Shown one piece after another: positions 1 through 8,848 of a stretch of DNA of 64,000 nt. The DNA comes from Helicobacter sp. MIT 21-1697. GTDB lineage: Bacteria > Campylobacterota > Campylobacteria > Campylobacterales > Helicobacteraceae. Position 1 is the first letter of the stretch, and each line of letters opens with the position of its first letter. The position numbers and the translations under genes are program-made. The stretch is taken from the NCBI RefSeq assembly GCF_026241255.1, contig NZ_JAPHNC010000003.1, positions 62,001 through 126,000 on the forward strand, written 5' to 3'. The notes under the pieces were generated by a model that saw nothing but the letters and a program-made list of their open reading frames with translations, was not told where the DNA came from and ran no database searches.

Positions 1-1788
1 AAGGAAATTTGTAGCATTATAAAGTTTATTTGTGAAGTTTTTAGAAATTTCAAGAGATTGAGTGGAAAGCTTCACATCACGTCCTTGTGCGCATAAAATC
101 GCTAGAGTGAAACGAAGTGTATCTGCTCCATAAGAGGATATAATATCCATAGGGTCAATAATATTGCCTTTACTTTTACTCATTTTTTGTCCATTTTCAT
201 CACGTACAAGCGCGTGAAGATAAACATCTTTAAAAGGTAGTGCGCCGAGTAAAGATTCTCCGCTTAAAATCATACGCGCTACCCAAAAGAATAAAATATC
301 AAAACCTGTGATAAGTAATGAATTAGGGTAAAATTCTGCCAAAGCATTTGTATCCTCATCGCCCCAGCCCAAAGTGCTAAAAGCCCATAATCCAGAACTA
401 AACCAAGTATCAAGCACATCTTCATCTTGCTTTGTGATAGTGGTTTGACATTGAGGGCAGATAGGATTATCAGATTCTGAAGCGACTTTATTACCGCATT
501 CACAATACCATACAGGGATTCTATGCCCCCACCAAAGCTGACGCGAAATACACCAACCTTTAAGCTCTCTCATCCACGCATTATAATTATTAAGCCATTG
601 TGCAGGATAAAATTGCAATTCCCCATTATTGACGCGTTTAATGGCATTATGTGCTATTTCTTTTTTGACAAACCATTGTTTGGAAATATAAGGTTCTACA
701 ATATTGCCGCAGCGATAGCATTTTCCAACTTGATTTGTATAGTCTTCTATTTTTTCTACAAAGCCATTTTCTTGTAATTTTTGGACAATAAGAGGACGAG
801 ATTCCAAACGTTCTCCTCCAGCAAATATTCCTGCATTTTCATTTAATATACCTTTTTCATCAAAAATTGTAATAAACGCAAGATGATGCCTTTTGCCTAC
901 TTCATAGTCATTTATATCGTGGGCAGGTGTTACTTTTACGCAACCACTCCCAAAGCTCATATCAACGTGAGAATCTGCAATAATAGGTATCTCACGCCCA
1001 AGTAATGGGAGAATCACACTTTTGCCAACAAGATGTTTATATCGTTCATCATTTGGATTGACCATTACGGCACTATCGCCAAAAAATGTTTCAGGGCGCG
1101 TGGTAGCTACGATAAGAGACTGAGCGCAATCTTTAATAGGATAGCGTAAATAATAAAGTTTGCCCTGATTTTGTTCATATTCTACCTCAATATCTGAAAG
1201 CGCACCATCATTTACGCACCAATTTACCATATAATTATCTTGCACGATGAAGCCTTGATTATACCAATGCACAAAAGCCTTTTTCACAGCTTTTTGCAAT
1301 CCTGTATCCATCGTAAAACGCAAGCGCGACCACGCAGGAGTGATGCCAAGATGACGCATTTGATTGAGAATCTCTCCTCCACTTTTTTCTTTCCATTCCC
1401 ATACTTTGGCTATAAATGCGTCTCTACCTAAAGATTCTTTATCTATGCCTTGTGCAAGCAGTTGTTTTTGCACAACATTTTGAGTAGCAATGCCTGCGTG
1501 GTCTAAACCGGGCTGATAGAGTGTTTTAAAACCATCCATTCTTTTAAATCTTGTGATAATATCTTGAAGAGTAAAAGTAAGTGCGTGCCCTATGTGAAGC
1601 ACTCCTGTAACATTGGGCGGGGGCATCATAATACCAAAACATTGTGGTGTTGGACTTTGCCATAGGGATTTATTCCCCTCAATTTCAAAATAGCCTCTCT
1701 CCTCGCATATAGTATAGAATCTAGATTCTATATCTTGTGGATTATAGCCTTTTTTTTGCCCTTGCTTTTCTTGTGCTTTGAACTCCAT
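1..1788 (-). CDS. valS: Valyl-tRNA synthetase, 3' end cut by window edge
   Basis: Class I aminoacyl-tRNA synthetase that charges tRNA-Val in the cytoplasm. The minus frame is open from the ATG at 1788 to the window edge, about 596 codons. The N-terminal part carries the HIGH motif in the context PPPNVTGVLHIGHA, and the KMSKS motif lies at about residues 535-539 (near 170-186). Both ATP-binding signatures and their spacing fit ValRS, which is usually 870-950 residues, so the anticodon-binding and C-terminal coiled-coil parts lie outside the window. It is divergent from fliW, the same pairing as in H. pylori, and shares a palindromic promoter region with it. Confidence 0.96.
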   Translation of the reverse strand, partial: MEFKAQEKQGQKKGYNPQDIESRFYTICEERGYFEIEGNKSLWQSPTPQCFGIMMPPPNVTGVLHIGHALTFTLQDIITRFKRMDGFKTLYQPGLDHAGIATQNVVQKQLLAQGIDKESLGRDAFIAKVWEWKEKSGGEILNQMRHLGITPAWSRLRFTMDTGLQKAVKKAFVHWYNQGFIVQDNYMVNWCVNDGALSDIEVEYEQNQGKLYYLRYPIKDCAQSLIVATTRPETFFGDSAVMVNPNDERYKHLVGKSVILPLLGREIPIIADSHVDMSFGSGCVKVTPAHDINDYEVGKRHHLAFITIFDEKGILNENAGIFAGGERLESRPLIVQKLQENGFVEKIEDYTNQVGKCYRCGNIVEPYISKQWFVKKEIAHNAIKRVNNGELQFYPAQWLNNYNAWMRELKGWCISRQLWWGHRIPVWYCECGNKVASESDNPICPQCQTTITKQDEDVLDTWFSSGLWAFSTLGWGDEDTNALAEFYPNSLLITGFDILFFWVARMILSGESLLGALPFKDVYLHALVRDENGQKMSKSKGNIIDPMDIISSYGADTLRFTLAILCAQGRDVKLSTQSLEISKNFTNKLYNATNFL

Positions 1789-1823
1789 AAAATGCCTTTT
1801 GGTATTTAATTTGCTTTATAAAT

Positions 1824-1835
1824 GTATTATAATAC
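1824..1835. promoter_or_regulatory. Palindromic -10 region shared by valS and fliW
   Basis: GTATTATAATAC is a perfect 12-base palindrome, so a TATAAT hexamer can be read on both strands (plus 1828-1833, minus 1826-1831). It lies about 32 bases before the fliW start and about 38 before the valS start, a sensible distance for both. No clear -35 box is seen, as is usual in Helicobacter. Confidence 0.6.
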
Positions 1836-1864
1836 CAAAATGCTAAAAATAAATGGAGGTGATT

Positions 1865-2284
1865 ATGACTTATGAGCTAAAGATGCCAATTTTAGGGTTT
1901 GATGCGACAAAAATAGAGTTAGAAAAAATTGATGAGACTTTCAGCAAAATACGTGGTCTTGATGGGAAACAACCCTTTGAGATTACACTGATTAATCCTT
2001 TTTCATTGTGCGATTACGCTTTTACTATCCCAACAGCCGATGAACGATTACTTGACTTAGATGAGTCGCGAGGAGATAAGGTTGAGGTGTATTGTGTGGT
2101 TGTGCTTCAAAAACCTATTGAAAATTCGGTTGTGAATCTGATGGCACCTTTTGTATTTAATCCTGCAAATGCTTGCGCACTCCAAGTTACAACCTTGCCC
2201 GTAGCTGAATATCCTCAATTTAGCAAAGTTTTGCCTTTAAAAGAGTTTTTGTCAAAAGAGATTCTAGAAACACTCAATAGATAA
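1865..2284 (+). CDS. fliW: Flagellar assembly factor FliW
   Basis: FliW binds flagellin and antagonises the translational regulator CsrA, coupling flagellin export to flagellin synthesis. The product is about 139 residues, normal for the family, with the typical N-terminal strand (MPILGFD) and the conserved phrase VVNLMAPFVFNP in the second half. An upstream ATG at 1853 is in frame, but GGAGG at 1855-1859 sits five bases before the ATG at 1865, so 1865 is the chosen start. The gene is next to valS, as in H. pylori. Other flagellar genes in the window (flgM, flgK, flgH) fit a motile, flagellate organism. Confidence 0.93.
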   Translation: MTYELKMPILGFDATKIELEKIDETFSKIRGLDGKQPFEITLINPFSLCDYAFTIPTADERLLDLDESRGDKVEVYCVVVLQKPIENSVVNLMAPFVFNPANACALQVTTLPVAEYPQFSKVLPLKEFLSKEILETLNR

Positions 2285-2298
2285 ATAGCCACTCTCTT

Positions 2299-4329
2299 AT
2301 GCCGCTTTCCCAACTCAATGCTCAACAAGCAGAGGCAGCCACCGCATCAAGTGGGCATAATCTTATAATTGCTTCAGCTGGCACGGGTAAAACTGCTACG
2401 ATTGTAGGGCGCATAGCTTATCTTTTACATCAGGGTTATGCACCACAAGATATTTTGCTTCTTACTTTTACCAATAAAGCAAGTAGCGAAATGATTACGC
2501 GTGTGGGGAAGATTTTTGGTGAAAATTTGGCAAAAAACATTGAATCTGGCACATTTCACGCTGTGGCTTATCGTTTTTTACGCGAACATCAGCATATCCA
2601 TCTTAAAGCCCCCAAAGAACTTCAAATGCTTTTTAAAAGTCTCTATGATAAGAGAATCTTCGCAAATAATGATGTTAATCCTTATTCTGCACAATATCTT
2701 TATGAGAGCTATTCACTTTTTGTCAATTCTGCTTTTGGTGGAGGATTTGGAGAATGGATTATACAAAGAAATCCACAGCAAGAGCCCTATATTCCAATTT
2801 ATGAAGATGCTTTGGCAAAATTTGGAGCACTTAAACGCCAACATCATTATGCGGATTATAATGATTTGCTTTTGCTCTATAGAGAAGCATTAAAAGAAAG
2901 GCAAAATGCACTTTTTAAAGAGGTGCTGTGCGATGAATATCAAGATACTAATCCCTTACAAGATTCTATTCTTGATGCACTTAATGCCCCAAGTCTGTTT
3001 TGTGTAGGGGATTATGACCAAAGTATTTATGCTTTTAATGGCGCGGATATAAGTATTATTAGCAGTTTTAGAGAGAAATATAAAGATGCGCGGGTTTTTA
3101 CACTAAGTAAAAACTATCGTTCAAGCAAACATATTCTACATCTTGCAAATAAAGTTATCCAAAATAATGAGCGCATTTATCCCAAGCATTTAGAGGTGGT
3201 AAAACAAGGCGATTTTGCTCCACCTAAGTTGGTATGCTATGATGAGCTTTTTTTGCAGTATCAAGGGATTGCAAAGCGTATTGCTTCAAGTGGTTTTTCC
3301 TATGAGGATACAGCGATTATTTTTCGCAATAATTCAAGTGCCGATGGGATTGAGGCGAGCTTAAGGGAGCTGAATATACCTTCTAAACGCAAAGGAAGTG
3401 TAAGTTTTTTTGATACCAAAGAAGTTCGGCTTTTGCTTGATATTTGTTCTTTAGTGCATAATCCACGCGATATGATGGCGTATATTCATACATTAAGCTA
3501 TGGTAAAGGCATAGGCGAAGCCATAGCAAAAGATATTTATGAAGCACTTTTTGCGCTAGGTGAGGGGAATTGCTTGAAAGGTATGTTTGAGCCAAATAGT
3601 GCAATAAAGGCATATAGGCAACGCAATAAAAATACACAACTGGGGCTTTTTGATGATTTTTTTATCTTAGAATCCCAAGCAAGATTCAATGAGTTTATCT
3701 CACCTCAATTTGCCTCTCATCTGATTTTGCAACACCCTAAGCTTAACAAACAAAGCGCAATATTTTTAAGTGATTTTTATGATATGCTTCATTCTATACA
3801 TACATTGCGTAATCCAAAAATGCTTATTTTGCACATTATAAATGCAAAGTTTTTTCAAGATATTATGCGCACTCTTGCCCACACACGCGCAAAAAACAAA
3901 GATGGCAGCATTGATGAGGCGCGTTTAGAAAATGCTTTAGAATCTATTAAACGCAAAACTACTCTTTTGTCTGATTTATCAAAAAACTATGATGATTTGG
4001 GTAAGTTTTTAAATGCGATGATTCTAGGCTCAAGTGAGGCGATTGAGGGAAGCGGCGTGCATTTGTTGAGTGTGCATGCTGCAAAGGGATTAGAATTTCA
4101 AAATGTATATGTAGTGGATTTAATGGAGGGGCGATTTCCTAACCGCAAACTTATGAGTAAAGGTGGTAGCTTAGAAGAAGAGCGGCGGCTTTTTTATGTG
4201 GCAATCACGCGCGCAAAGGAGAATCTTGTGCTTTCTTTTGCCAAAAAAGATGCAATAAAAAATATAGATTATACTCCTTCCATATTTCTTTATGAGGGGG
4301 AATTGCTCCATAAAAATAGCGTGATTTAG
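2299..4329 (+). CDS. UvrD/Rep-family ATP-dependent DNA helicase
   Basis: SF1A 3'-5' DNA helicase, probably acting in replication restart or repair. All signature motifs are visible: Walker A SAGTGKT near residue 27, motif Ia LLTFTNKAS, motif II DEYQDT, motif III GDYDQSIYAFNGAD, motif IV NYRSS, motif V VHAAKGLEF and motif VI ERRLFYVAITRAK. At 676 residues it has the usual length. Which of the Helicobacter paralogues (Rep-like or UvrD-like) it corresponds to cannot be settled from sequence alone; the Rep-like one is favoured. It follows fliW by 14 bases, and its stop overlaps the convergent TPR gene by four bases. Confidence 0.92.
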   Translation: MPLSQLNAQQAEAATASSGHNLIIASAGTGKTATIVGRIAYLLHQGYAPQDILLLTFTNKASSEMITRVGKIFGENLAKNIESGTFHAVAYRFLREHQHIHLKAPKELQMLFKSLYDKRIFANNDVNPYSAQYLYESYSLFVNSAFGGGFGEWIIQRNPQQEPYIPIYEDALAKFGALKRQHHYADYNDLLLLYREALKERQNALFKEVLCDEYQDTNPLQDSILDALNAPSLFCVGDYDQSIYAFNGADISIISSFREKYKDARVFTLSKNYRSSKHILHLANKVIQNNERIYPKHLEVVKQGDFAPPKLVCYDELFLQYQGIAKRIASSGFSYEDTAIIFRNNSSADGIEASLRELNIPSKRKGSVSFFDTKEVRLLLDICSLVHNPRDMMAYIHTLSYGKGIGEAIAKDIYEALFALGEGNCLKGMFEPNSAIKAYRQRNKNTQLGLFDDFFILESQARFNEFISPQFASHLILQHPKLNKQSAIFLSDFYDMLHSIHTLRNPKMLILHIINAKFFQDIMRTLAHTRAKNKDGSIDEARLENALESIKRKTTLLSDLSKNYDDLGKFLNAMILGSSEAIEGSGVHLLSVHAAKGLEFQNVYVVDLMEGRFPNRKLMSKGGSLEEERRLFYVAITRAKENLVLSFAKKDAIKNIDYTPSIFLYEGELLHKNSVI

Positions 4330-5630
4330 TGTATGTTGCAGCTTTCAATAAGCTTTTTATGCTCTTGGAGTTCTTGTTCTTTTTTTATCTCATCTTGGGG
4401 GATAAGTTTGAAAGTTTGCTTCGCATTGTTGCAATCTTTAAGTTTATAATACCCCCACGCTAGAGAATCCAAATATGCAGGATTACGAGGGGAAATTTCA
4501 AGCGCTTTTTTGATATGTCCTACTCCTTCTTTGACATCAATTTCATAATCAATCATTAAATATCCCAAGAAATTTAAAAAAAAGCCCATATCGCTATTTT
4601 GTGAATTTTGCAATGAAGCATCAACGCGACTATCTTTGGGCGTATCTTTATGGGGAGTTTGCATTAATGTAAGAGCTTTTTGGAGATTTTGCGCTATGTT
4701 TTTTATTTGTTTTATATCTTGTTTGTTTTTTAGAGATTCAAAAATATAAATTTGTTCTAATGCAAAGAAGTAGGGATTATGATTTTCTTGATAGAGTATT
4801 CGCGCTTGTTTAGAGGCATTAAGATAATCTTTTTGTGCGATATAGAGTTCTAGGAGAATCTGTGGCTTAAATGGGAATTGTTTGGCAATTTGCGAGGCTT
4901 GTTTAAATTTTTTTTGATGAGCATAAATAAGAATAAGATTTTGTGCATTTTCAATAGTAGGATTTTTTTCAAAAGTGCTTTTGAAAATGTGCTCAATTTT
5001 TGCACTTTGAGAAAAACGAGTATAAATTTCAATGCTAAATTTACAAAAATTTCCTATGCAGCCATATTGTTCAATATGAGAATCCAATGCTTTGAGTGCT
5101 TGATTATTGTGCCCTTGCGTGAGATGCACAGCAACTATTTTTTGCAAAACATCTTGTGATTGAGTGCGTTCATATGCACGATTGAGGGCTATAAGAGATT
5201 CTTTAAAATCACCTTTTGAAGCATAGAGTGAGCCCAAAATATCATCTAAAAGAGGAGAATCTTCACTTTTAGCAATGATTTTCGCTTCCTCAAGTGCGCG
5301 CTCACTCAGCCCTAGTTTTAAGTAACAATCTAAAAATACCTTATGAATCACTAAATCTTTTGCGCCACCTTGTGCAATATATTCATTGGCAAAATCAAGT
5401 GTGGCAGAGGGATTATCAAGCGTAGAAGAAAGCAAGATAGCTTCTTTAAGGTATTCAAGTTTGCGTGTTTCCTCATATAATACAAGATACATATCACGCG
5501 CCTTAGCAAATTCGTTTTGTGCTTCAAATTCAATGGCTTCAAACAAATAGCTATCTTCATCAAATGCTCCATAGCTAAGTGTGGCACAACCAAAACACAA
5601 TATAAATAAAGCAGTAAAAAAATATTTCAT
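4326..5630 (-). CDS. Secreted TPR-repeat protein
   Basis: A 434-residue exported protein. The first ~21 residues form a signal peptide, with a Cys at about position 15 that only loosely resembles a lipobox, so either a periplasmic or a lipid-anchored form is possible. The rest is helical with repeated TPR-like units (for example NEFAKARDMYLVLYEE and ALEISPRNPAYLDSLAWGYY near the end), suggesting a scaffold for protein contacts in the periplasm. A middle segment is rich in Asn and Lys. The ATG overlaps the stop of the upstream YkgJ-like gene (ATGA), so the two are co-translated. The exact partner is unknown. Confidence 0.8.
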   Translation of the reverse strand: MKYFFTALFILCFGCATLSYGAFDEDSYLFEAIEFEAQNEFAKARDMYLVLYEETRKLEYLKEAILLSSTLDNPSATLDFANEYIAQGGAKDLVIHKVFLDCYLKLGLSERALEEAKIIAKSEDSPLLDDILGSLYASKGDFKESLIALNRAYERTQSQDVLQKIVAVHLTQGHNNQALKALDSHIEQYGCIGNFCKFSIEIYTRFSQSAKIEHIFKSTFEKNPTIENAQNLILIYAHQKKFKQASQIAKQFPFKPQILLELYIAQKDYLNASKQARILYQENHNPYFFALEQIYIFESLKNKQDIKQIKNIAQNLQKALTLMQTPHKDTPKDSRVDASLQNSQNSDMGFFLNFLGYLMIDYEIDVKEGVGHIKKALEISPRNPAYLDSLAWGYYKLKDCNNAKQTFKLIPQDEIKKEQELQEHKKLIESCNIH

Positions 5631-6022
5631 TTAATTCCTTTTTTAGTGCGTATGCCTTGGCATTCGTGCATAAGGATAGCAAGAGCGTCTTTATCAAGGG
5701 ACTTATGTGCTTCCCAAAAAGGAAAATCGCGACATTGTTTAGGGCGATGCTTGTATATACTGCATTTTTTTGTATATGAATCAAAAAATATGCACGATAA
5801 CGCACCATTATCGGCTTTTTCAATAAGTGAGAATCTATATCCTACTTTGCGCACATATGAACGCGTAAAAGCTTCAAAATCAAGTTCTAATGATGAGGCA
5901 ATTTCTAGCATTTCATCAATATTCACAAATACATAACCACTCTCACCCGTGCAGCACTTTCCCCCGCAACTCTTGCAAGCGTGGGATTGAAATGTAAAAG
6001 GATAGTCTTTATTAATATTCAT
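5627..6022 (-). CDS. YkgJ-family cysteine-cluster protein
   Basis: Small cytoplasmic protein of the YkgJ/UPF0153 zinc- or iron-binding family. Cysteines occur in the order CKSCGGKCC near the N-terminus, then C-x(n)-CSIYKHRPKQCRDFPFW in the middle, which is the family signature. No reaction is established for the family. A GTG at 6040 is an in-frame alternative start; the ATG at 6022 is preferred because the upstream gene still codes up to about 6012. Neither start has a strong ribosome-binding site. Confidence 0.85.
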   Translation of the reverse strand: MNINKDYPFTFQSHACKSCGGKCCTGESGYVFVNIDEMLEIASSLELDFEAFTRSYVRKVGYRFSLIEKADNGALSCIFFDSYTKKCSIYKHRPKQCRDFPFWEAHKSLDKDALAILMHECQGIRTKKGIK

Positions 6023-7253
6023 AGAAATTTTTTGTATCACTCTTAAAGATTTTATTGATATATTCTACTTGCGAATCTTTCACATTTTCTTTAAAGAAAC
6101 GATTATTTTGTGCAATTTGCGAAGCTATGAGTTGTTCTACTCCTATGGCAGTAGAATAATTTACCCAATCATAGCGCAAATCTCCTCCTAATAGCGAAGC
6201 ATACTCTACAAGATGCTGATTTTGATTGTTGATGATATTTGCAATAAATAAATTCTTGCGTTCGCTTTTTTGGATAAGCAGAAGGAGTGAAGGATTGAAA
6301 TTAATCTGCGTGGAGAGAAGTTTATCTGGTTTTTGTTTAGAGAGGGCAAGTTGTGAGGCTATAAGTCCTGTTTTGACTACTGGGGTATTGAAAAATACAG
6401 CATTTCCACCAATAAATCGCCCGTATGTGCCAAGTTTTTGAGTAATAGTTGTGGCTGATTTAGCATCTATAACTTCTTCAAATATAACACGTTTGCTTTT
6501 GTTTTTCAAAATTTTTCCTAAATTACGCCCAATGAAGCTATTGTCATTATAAGTAGCAATAGATTTTCCTCCTGCGAGAGAGAGGAGAAGTTCAATTTGT
6601 GCTTCATAATCAATGCCTCCAAAGATAAGGTTTTTACTGATAACGCTGCTTTTAATTTGTTTTTTGTTGATAGTGGGGAGATAAGTGGGGAGGCTTATAT
6701 TGAGATTAACAAATTCCTGCGCACCATTTTCTGTAAGGATAGCAATAACAAAATCATAATCATTTTGTGTAATTTGTGCGTAAGTATCGCGCAAGTTTGC
6801 CGCACTTTCATTGCCTGTATCAAAAATCTCAAATACAAAATCGTTTCCACGTGCCATAAGATAAGCCAAAATTGTATCAATGCTACTTGCAGAATAGCGC
6901 CCAATGATTTTTTTTGGCATTAAAAGGGCAAGTTTTATTTTGGCATTACCCTGCAATGTAGGAGGGAGCATTTGATGAAATATGCCCAAATCGCTTAAGA
7001 CTTCTGAAAGTTTTGAGCGTAATTGGGTATTATTTGTTTGTGGGTCAAAAAAAGCGACAAATGAAAAAAATTGCCCCTTAGCAAAAAAGTCAAACAAGCA
7101 CGAATTACTACATTTGCGTGTATCAATATTAATGATTTCTTGTTGGGGCAATGGAAGAGGGGAGATGATGTAGCTTTTGGCAAAAGTATTGAGGGCAAAT
7201 AATGCAAAAAAACATATAAATGCGGTGAGTTTAAAACGAAAAGTTTGTATCAT
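6012..7253 (-). CDS. Periplasmic protein with ligand-binding-like fold
   Basis: A 413-residue protein with a signal peptide ending about residue 25 (FALNTFA-KS). The body alternates short strands and helices in the manner of type 1 periplasmic binding proteins or LpoA-like domains (KIKLALLMPKKIIGRYSAS, then FVIAILTENGAQEFV). This fold assignment is an inference from pattern only; no family is firmly recognised. Its start overlaps the stop of the UDG-like gene by four bases and its end overlaps the YkgJ-like gene, so it belongs to a five-gene minus-strand run from xth to the TPR protein. Confidence 0.65.
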   Translation of the reverse strand: MIQTFRFKLTAFICFFALFALNTFAKSYIISPLPLPQQEIINIDTRKCSNSCLFDFFAKGQFFSFVAFFDPQTNNTQLRSKLSEVLSDLGIFHQMLPPTLQGNAKIKLALLMPKKIIGRYSASSIDTILAYLMARGNDFVFEIFDTGNESAANLRDTYAQITQNDYDFVIAILTENGAQEFVNLNISLPTYLPTINKKQIKSSVISKNLIFGGIDYEAQIELLLSLAGGKSIATYNDNSFIGRNLGKILKNKSKRVIFEEVIDAKSATTITQKLGTYGRFIGGNAVFFNTPVVKTGLIASQLALSKQKPDKLLSTQINFNPSLLLLIQKSERKNLFIANIINNQNQHLVEYASLLGGDLRYDWVNYSTAIGVEQLIASQIAQNNRFFKENVKDSQVEYINKIFKSDTKNFYEY

Positions 7254-7879
7254 AGCTGTCCTTTTGCAATTAAAAAGTCATTATGTGCTTCTTTTTTTAA
7301 AGATGGATTGCGCACAAGTTCATTGAGTGAATGAGTAATTAAAAATTTTTTGTTATTGTGCCATAAAATTCTACTATGTTCCAAATGTTGCCCTAAAATA
7401 TGTTCAGCAACTTGATTGCCGAGTAAAATACATACCTTTGGTGTAATTTTTTGCAGCTGCGTAAGGCAAAAACCCATACAAGAGAGTATATCGCTTTTAT
7501 CAAGATAGGGATTATGTGTATCGCATTTTACAAGCGATAGAAGCGATATATGCCCCATTTGGAGTTTGAATACATTATGAATGATGTTTTGAAGCATAAG
7601 CGCGCTTTTGTTTTGGATAAATACTCCTTTTTCATCAACTAGAGGAATTTCGGTTATAAAACAAAGCTGACTTTGGGGATTTAAAATGCCAAAAGAGGGT
7701 TCTTTGCAATGTTTAATACGATTACATAATGAGCAATGTTTAATGATAGATTCTAAGTTATTTTTTAAAGCAGGTTGTGGTTGAGCAGGATTATAAAATG
7801 CGTTTGTGTATTGCTCACCACAAGATACGCGTTTGTAGAGTTGTTTGAGCGTAAGAAGTTTTAGAATCTGTGTTTTCAT
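7250..7879 (-). CDS. Uracil-DNA glycosylase family 4-like protein, degenerate active site
   Basis: A 209-residue protein with the layout of Fe-S family 4 uracil-DNA glycosylases: Cys49 and Cys52 (CSLC), Cys119 (LVKCDTHNP), and Cys134 or Cys138 as fourth ligand, followed by PKVCILLGNQVAEHIL and ITHSLNELVRNPSLKKEA. These match the cluster ligands, the PKvivaLG helix and the HPs-like segment of the family. The catalytic motif normally read as GEAPGxxED is here TEIPLVDEK, and HP is reduced to HS, so glycosylase activity is doubtful. It sits next to xth (AP endonuclease), which suits a repair role. Confidence 0.6.
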   Translation of the reverse strand: MKTQILKLLTLKQLYKRVSCGEQYTNAFYNPAQPQPALKNNLESIIKHCSLCNRIKHCKEPSFGILNPQSQLCFITEIPLVDEKGVFIQNKSALMLQNIIHNVFKLQMGHISLLSLVKCDTHNPYLDKSDILSCMGFCLTQLQKITPKVCILLGNQVAEHILGQHLEHSRILWHNNKKFLITHSLNELVRNPSLKKEAHNDFLIAKGQL

Positions 7880-7901
7880 TGTTATATCCCTCCGCTTTAT
7901 T

Positions 7902-8660
7902 TTATAATTGTTTAAGTTCTAAACTCACTGGACAATGGTCGCTACCAAAAATGTGAGGGTAAATATTTGCATCTTGAAGAGAAGGAGCAAGGGCACGGGA
8001 GCAGAGAAAATAATCAATTCGCCACCCTGTATTGTTTTCTCGTGCTTTGCCCATATAACTCCACCAACTATAAGCTCCTGTGAGCGTGGGATAAAAATGT
8101 CGGAAAGTATCAATAAACCCAGCATCTAAAAGCGCAGTCATTTTATTTCGTTCTTCATCTGTGAATCCTGCGTTGCGGCGATTTGTTTTTGGGTTTTTTA
8201 AGTCAATTTCTTGGTGGGCTACATTGAGGTCGCCACAAATAATAACGGGTTTATGTTTTTCAAGGTTTTTGACAAATGCTCTAAAGTCATCTTCCCACGC
8301 CATACGATAATCTAGTCGTTCCAATTCGCGTTTAGAATTAGGTGTATAGACATTGACAAGGTAGAAATGTGGATACTCTGCTGTAATAATGCGACCTTCT
8401 TTATCGTGATGAGTTATACCCATATCATAAGCGACATTAAGAGGTTTAGCTTTGCTTAAAATTATGACGCCTGAATACCCCTTTTTTTCTGCACTATTCC
8501 AATACTCCTCATAACCTTCAAAGCGGAATGTAGCTTGTTCTTTGCACATTTTAGATTCTTGAATACAAAATATATCAGCATTGATTTGATTAAAAAAATC
8601 CATAAAGCCTTTATTCATGCAGGCACGCAAACCATTGACATTCCACGAGATGAGTTTCAA
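7902..8660 (-). CDS. xth: Exodeoxyribonuclease III / AP endonuclease
   Basis: Mg-dependent AP endonuclease and 3'-5' exonuclease of base-excision repair. The product has 252 residues and begins [13 protein letters not shown], the family start. The metal-binding Glu (IQESK), the GDLNVAH catalytic motif, [18 protein letters not shown] and the C-terminal GSDHCPV are all visible. It is full length and lies 23 bases upstream of the UDG-like gene in the same direction, probably in one transcript. Confidence 0.96.
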   Translation of the reverse strand: MKLISWNVNGLRACMNKGFMDFFNQINADIFCIQESKMCKEQATFRFEGYEEYWNSAEKKGYSGVIILSKAKPLNVAYDMGITHHDKEGRIITAEYPHFYLVNVYTPNSKRELERLDYRMAWEDDFRAFVKNLEKHKPVIICGDLNVAHQEIDLKNPKTNRRNAGFTDEERNKMTALLDAGFIDTFRHFYPTLTGAYSWWSYMGKARENNTGWRIDYFLCSRALAPSLQDANIYPHIFGSDHCPVSLELKQL

Positions 8661-8683
8661 AATTTATCCTTAAACAAAACTAA

Positions 8684-8760
8684 TGGCGACCCTTGAAAGA
8701 TTTGAACTTCCGTTTTCACCGAGAAAGGGTGATATCCTTGGCCAGCTAGATGAAAGGGTC
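8684..8760 (-). tRNA. tRNA-Glu (UUC), divergent copy
   Basis: 77 bases including encoded CCA. The acceptor stem GACCCTT pairs with AAGGGTC, the anticodon stem TCACC pairs with GGTGA, and the loop CTTTCTC gives anticodon TTC. The T stem GGAAG/CTTTC has one G-T pair. Base 37 is T where tRNA-Glu normally has A. It differs from the second tRNA-Glu at 17770-17844. Confidence 0.88.
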
Positions 8761-8794
8761 AATAAAAGTATAGCAAACTTTATTTAAGATTTGC

Positions 8795-8800
8795 TACAAT
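8795..8800 (+). promoter_or_regulatory. -10 box (extended, TTGCTACAAT) of the CapA-like gene
   Basis: TACAAT preceded by TTGC, 48 bases before the start codon at 8849. The same TTGCTAYAAT form recurs before several other genes in the window. No -35 box is evident. Confidence 0.55.
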
Positions 8801-8848
8801 ACATCTCCAATAGGGAAACCTTAAAATATTACATACAAGGGGAAGAAT

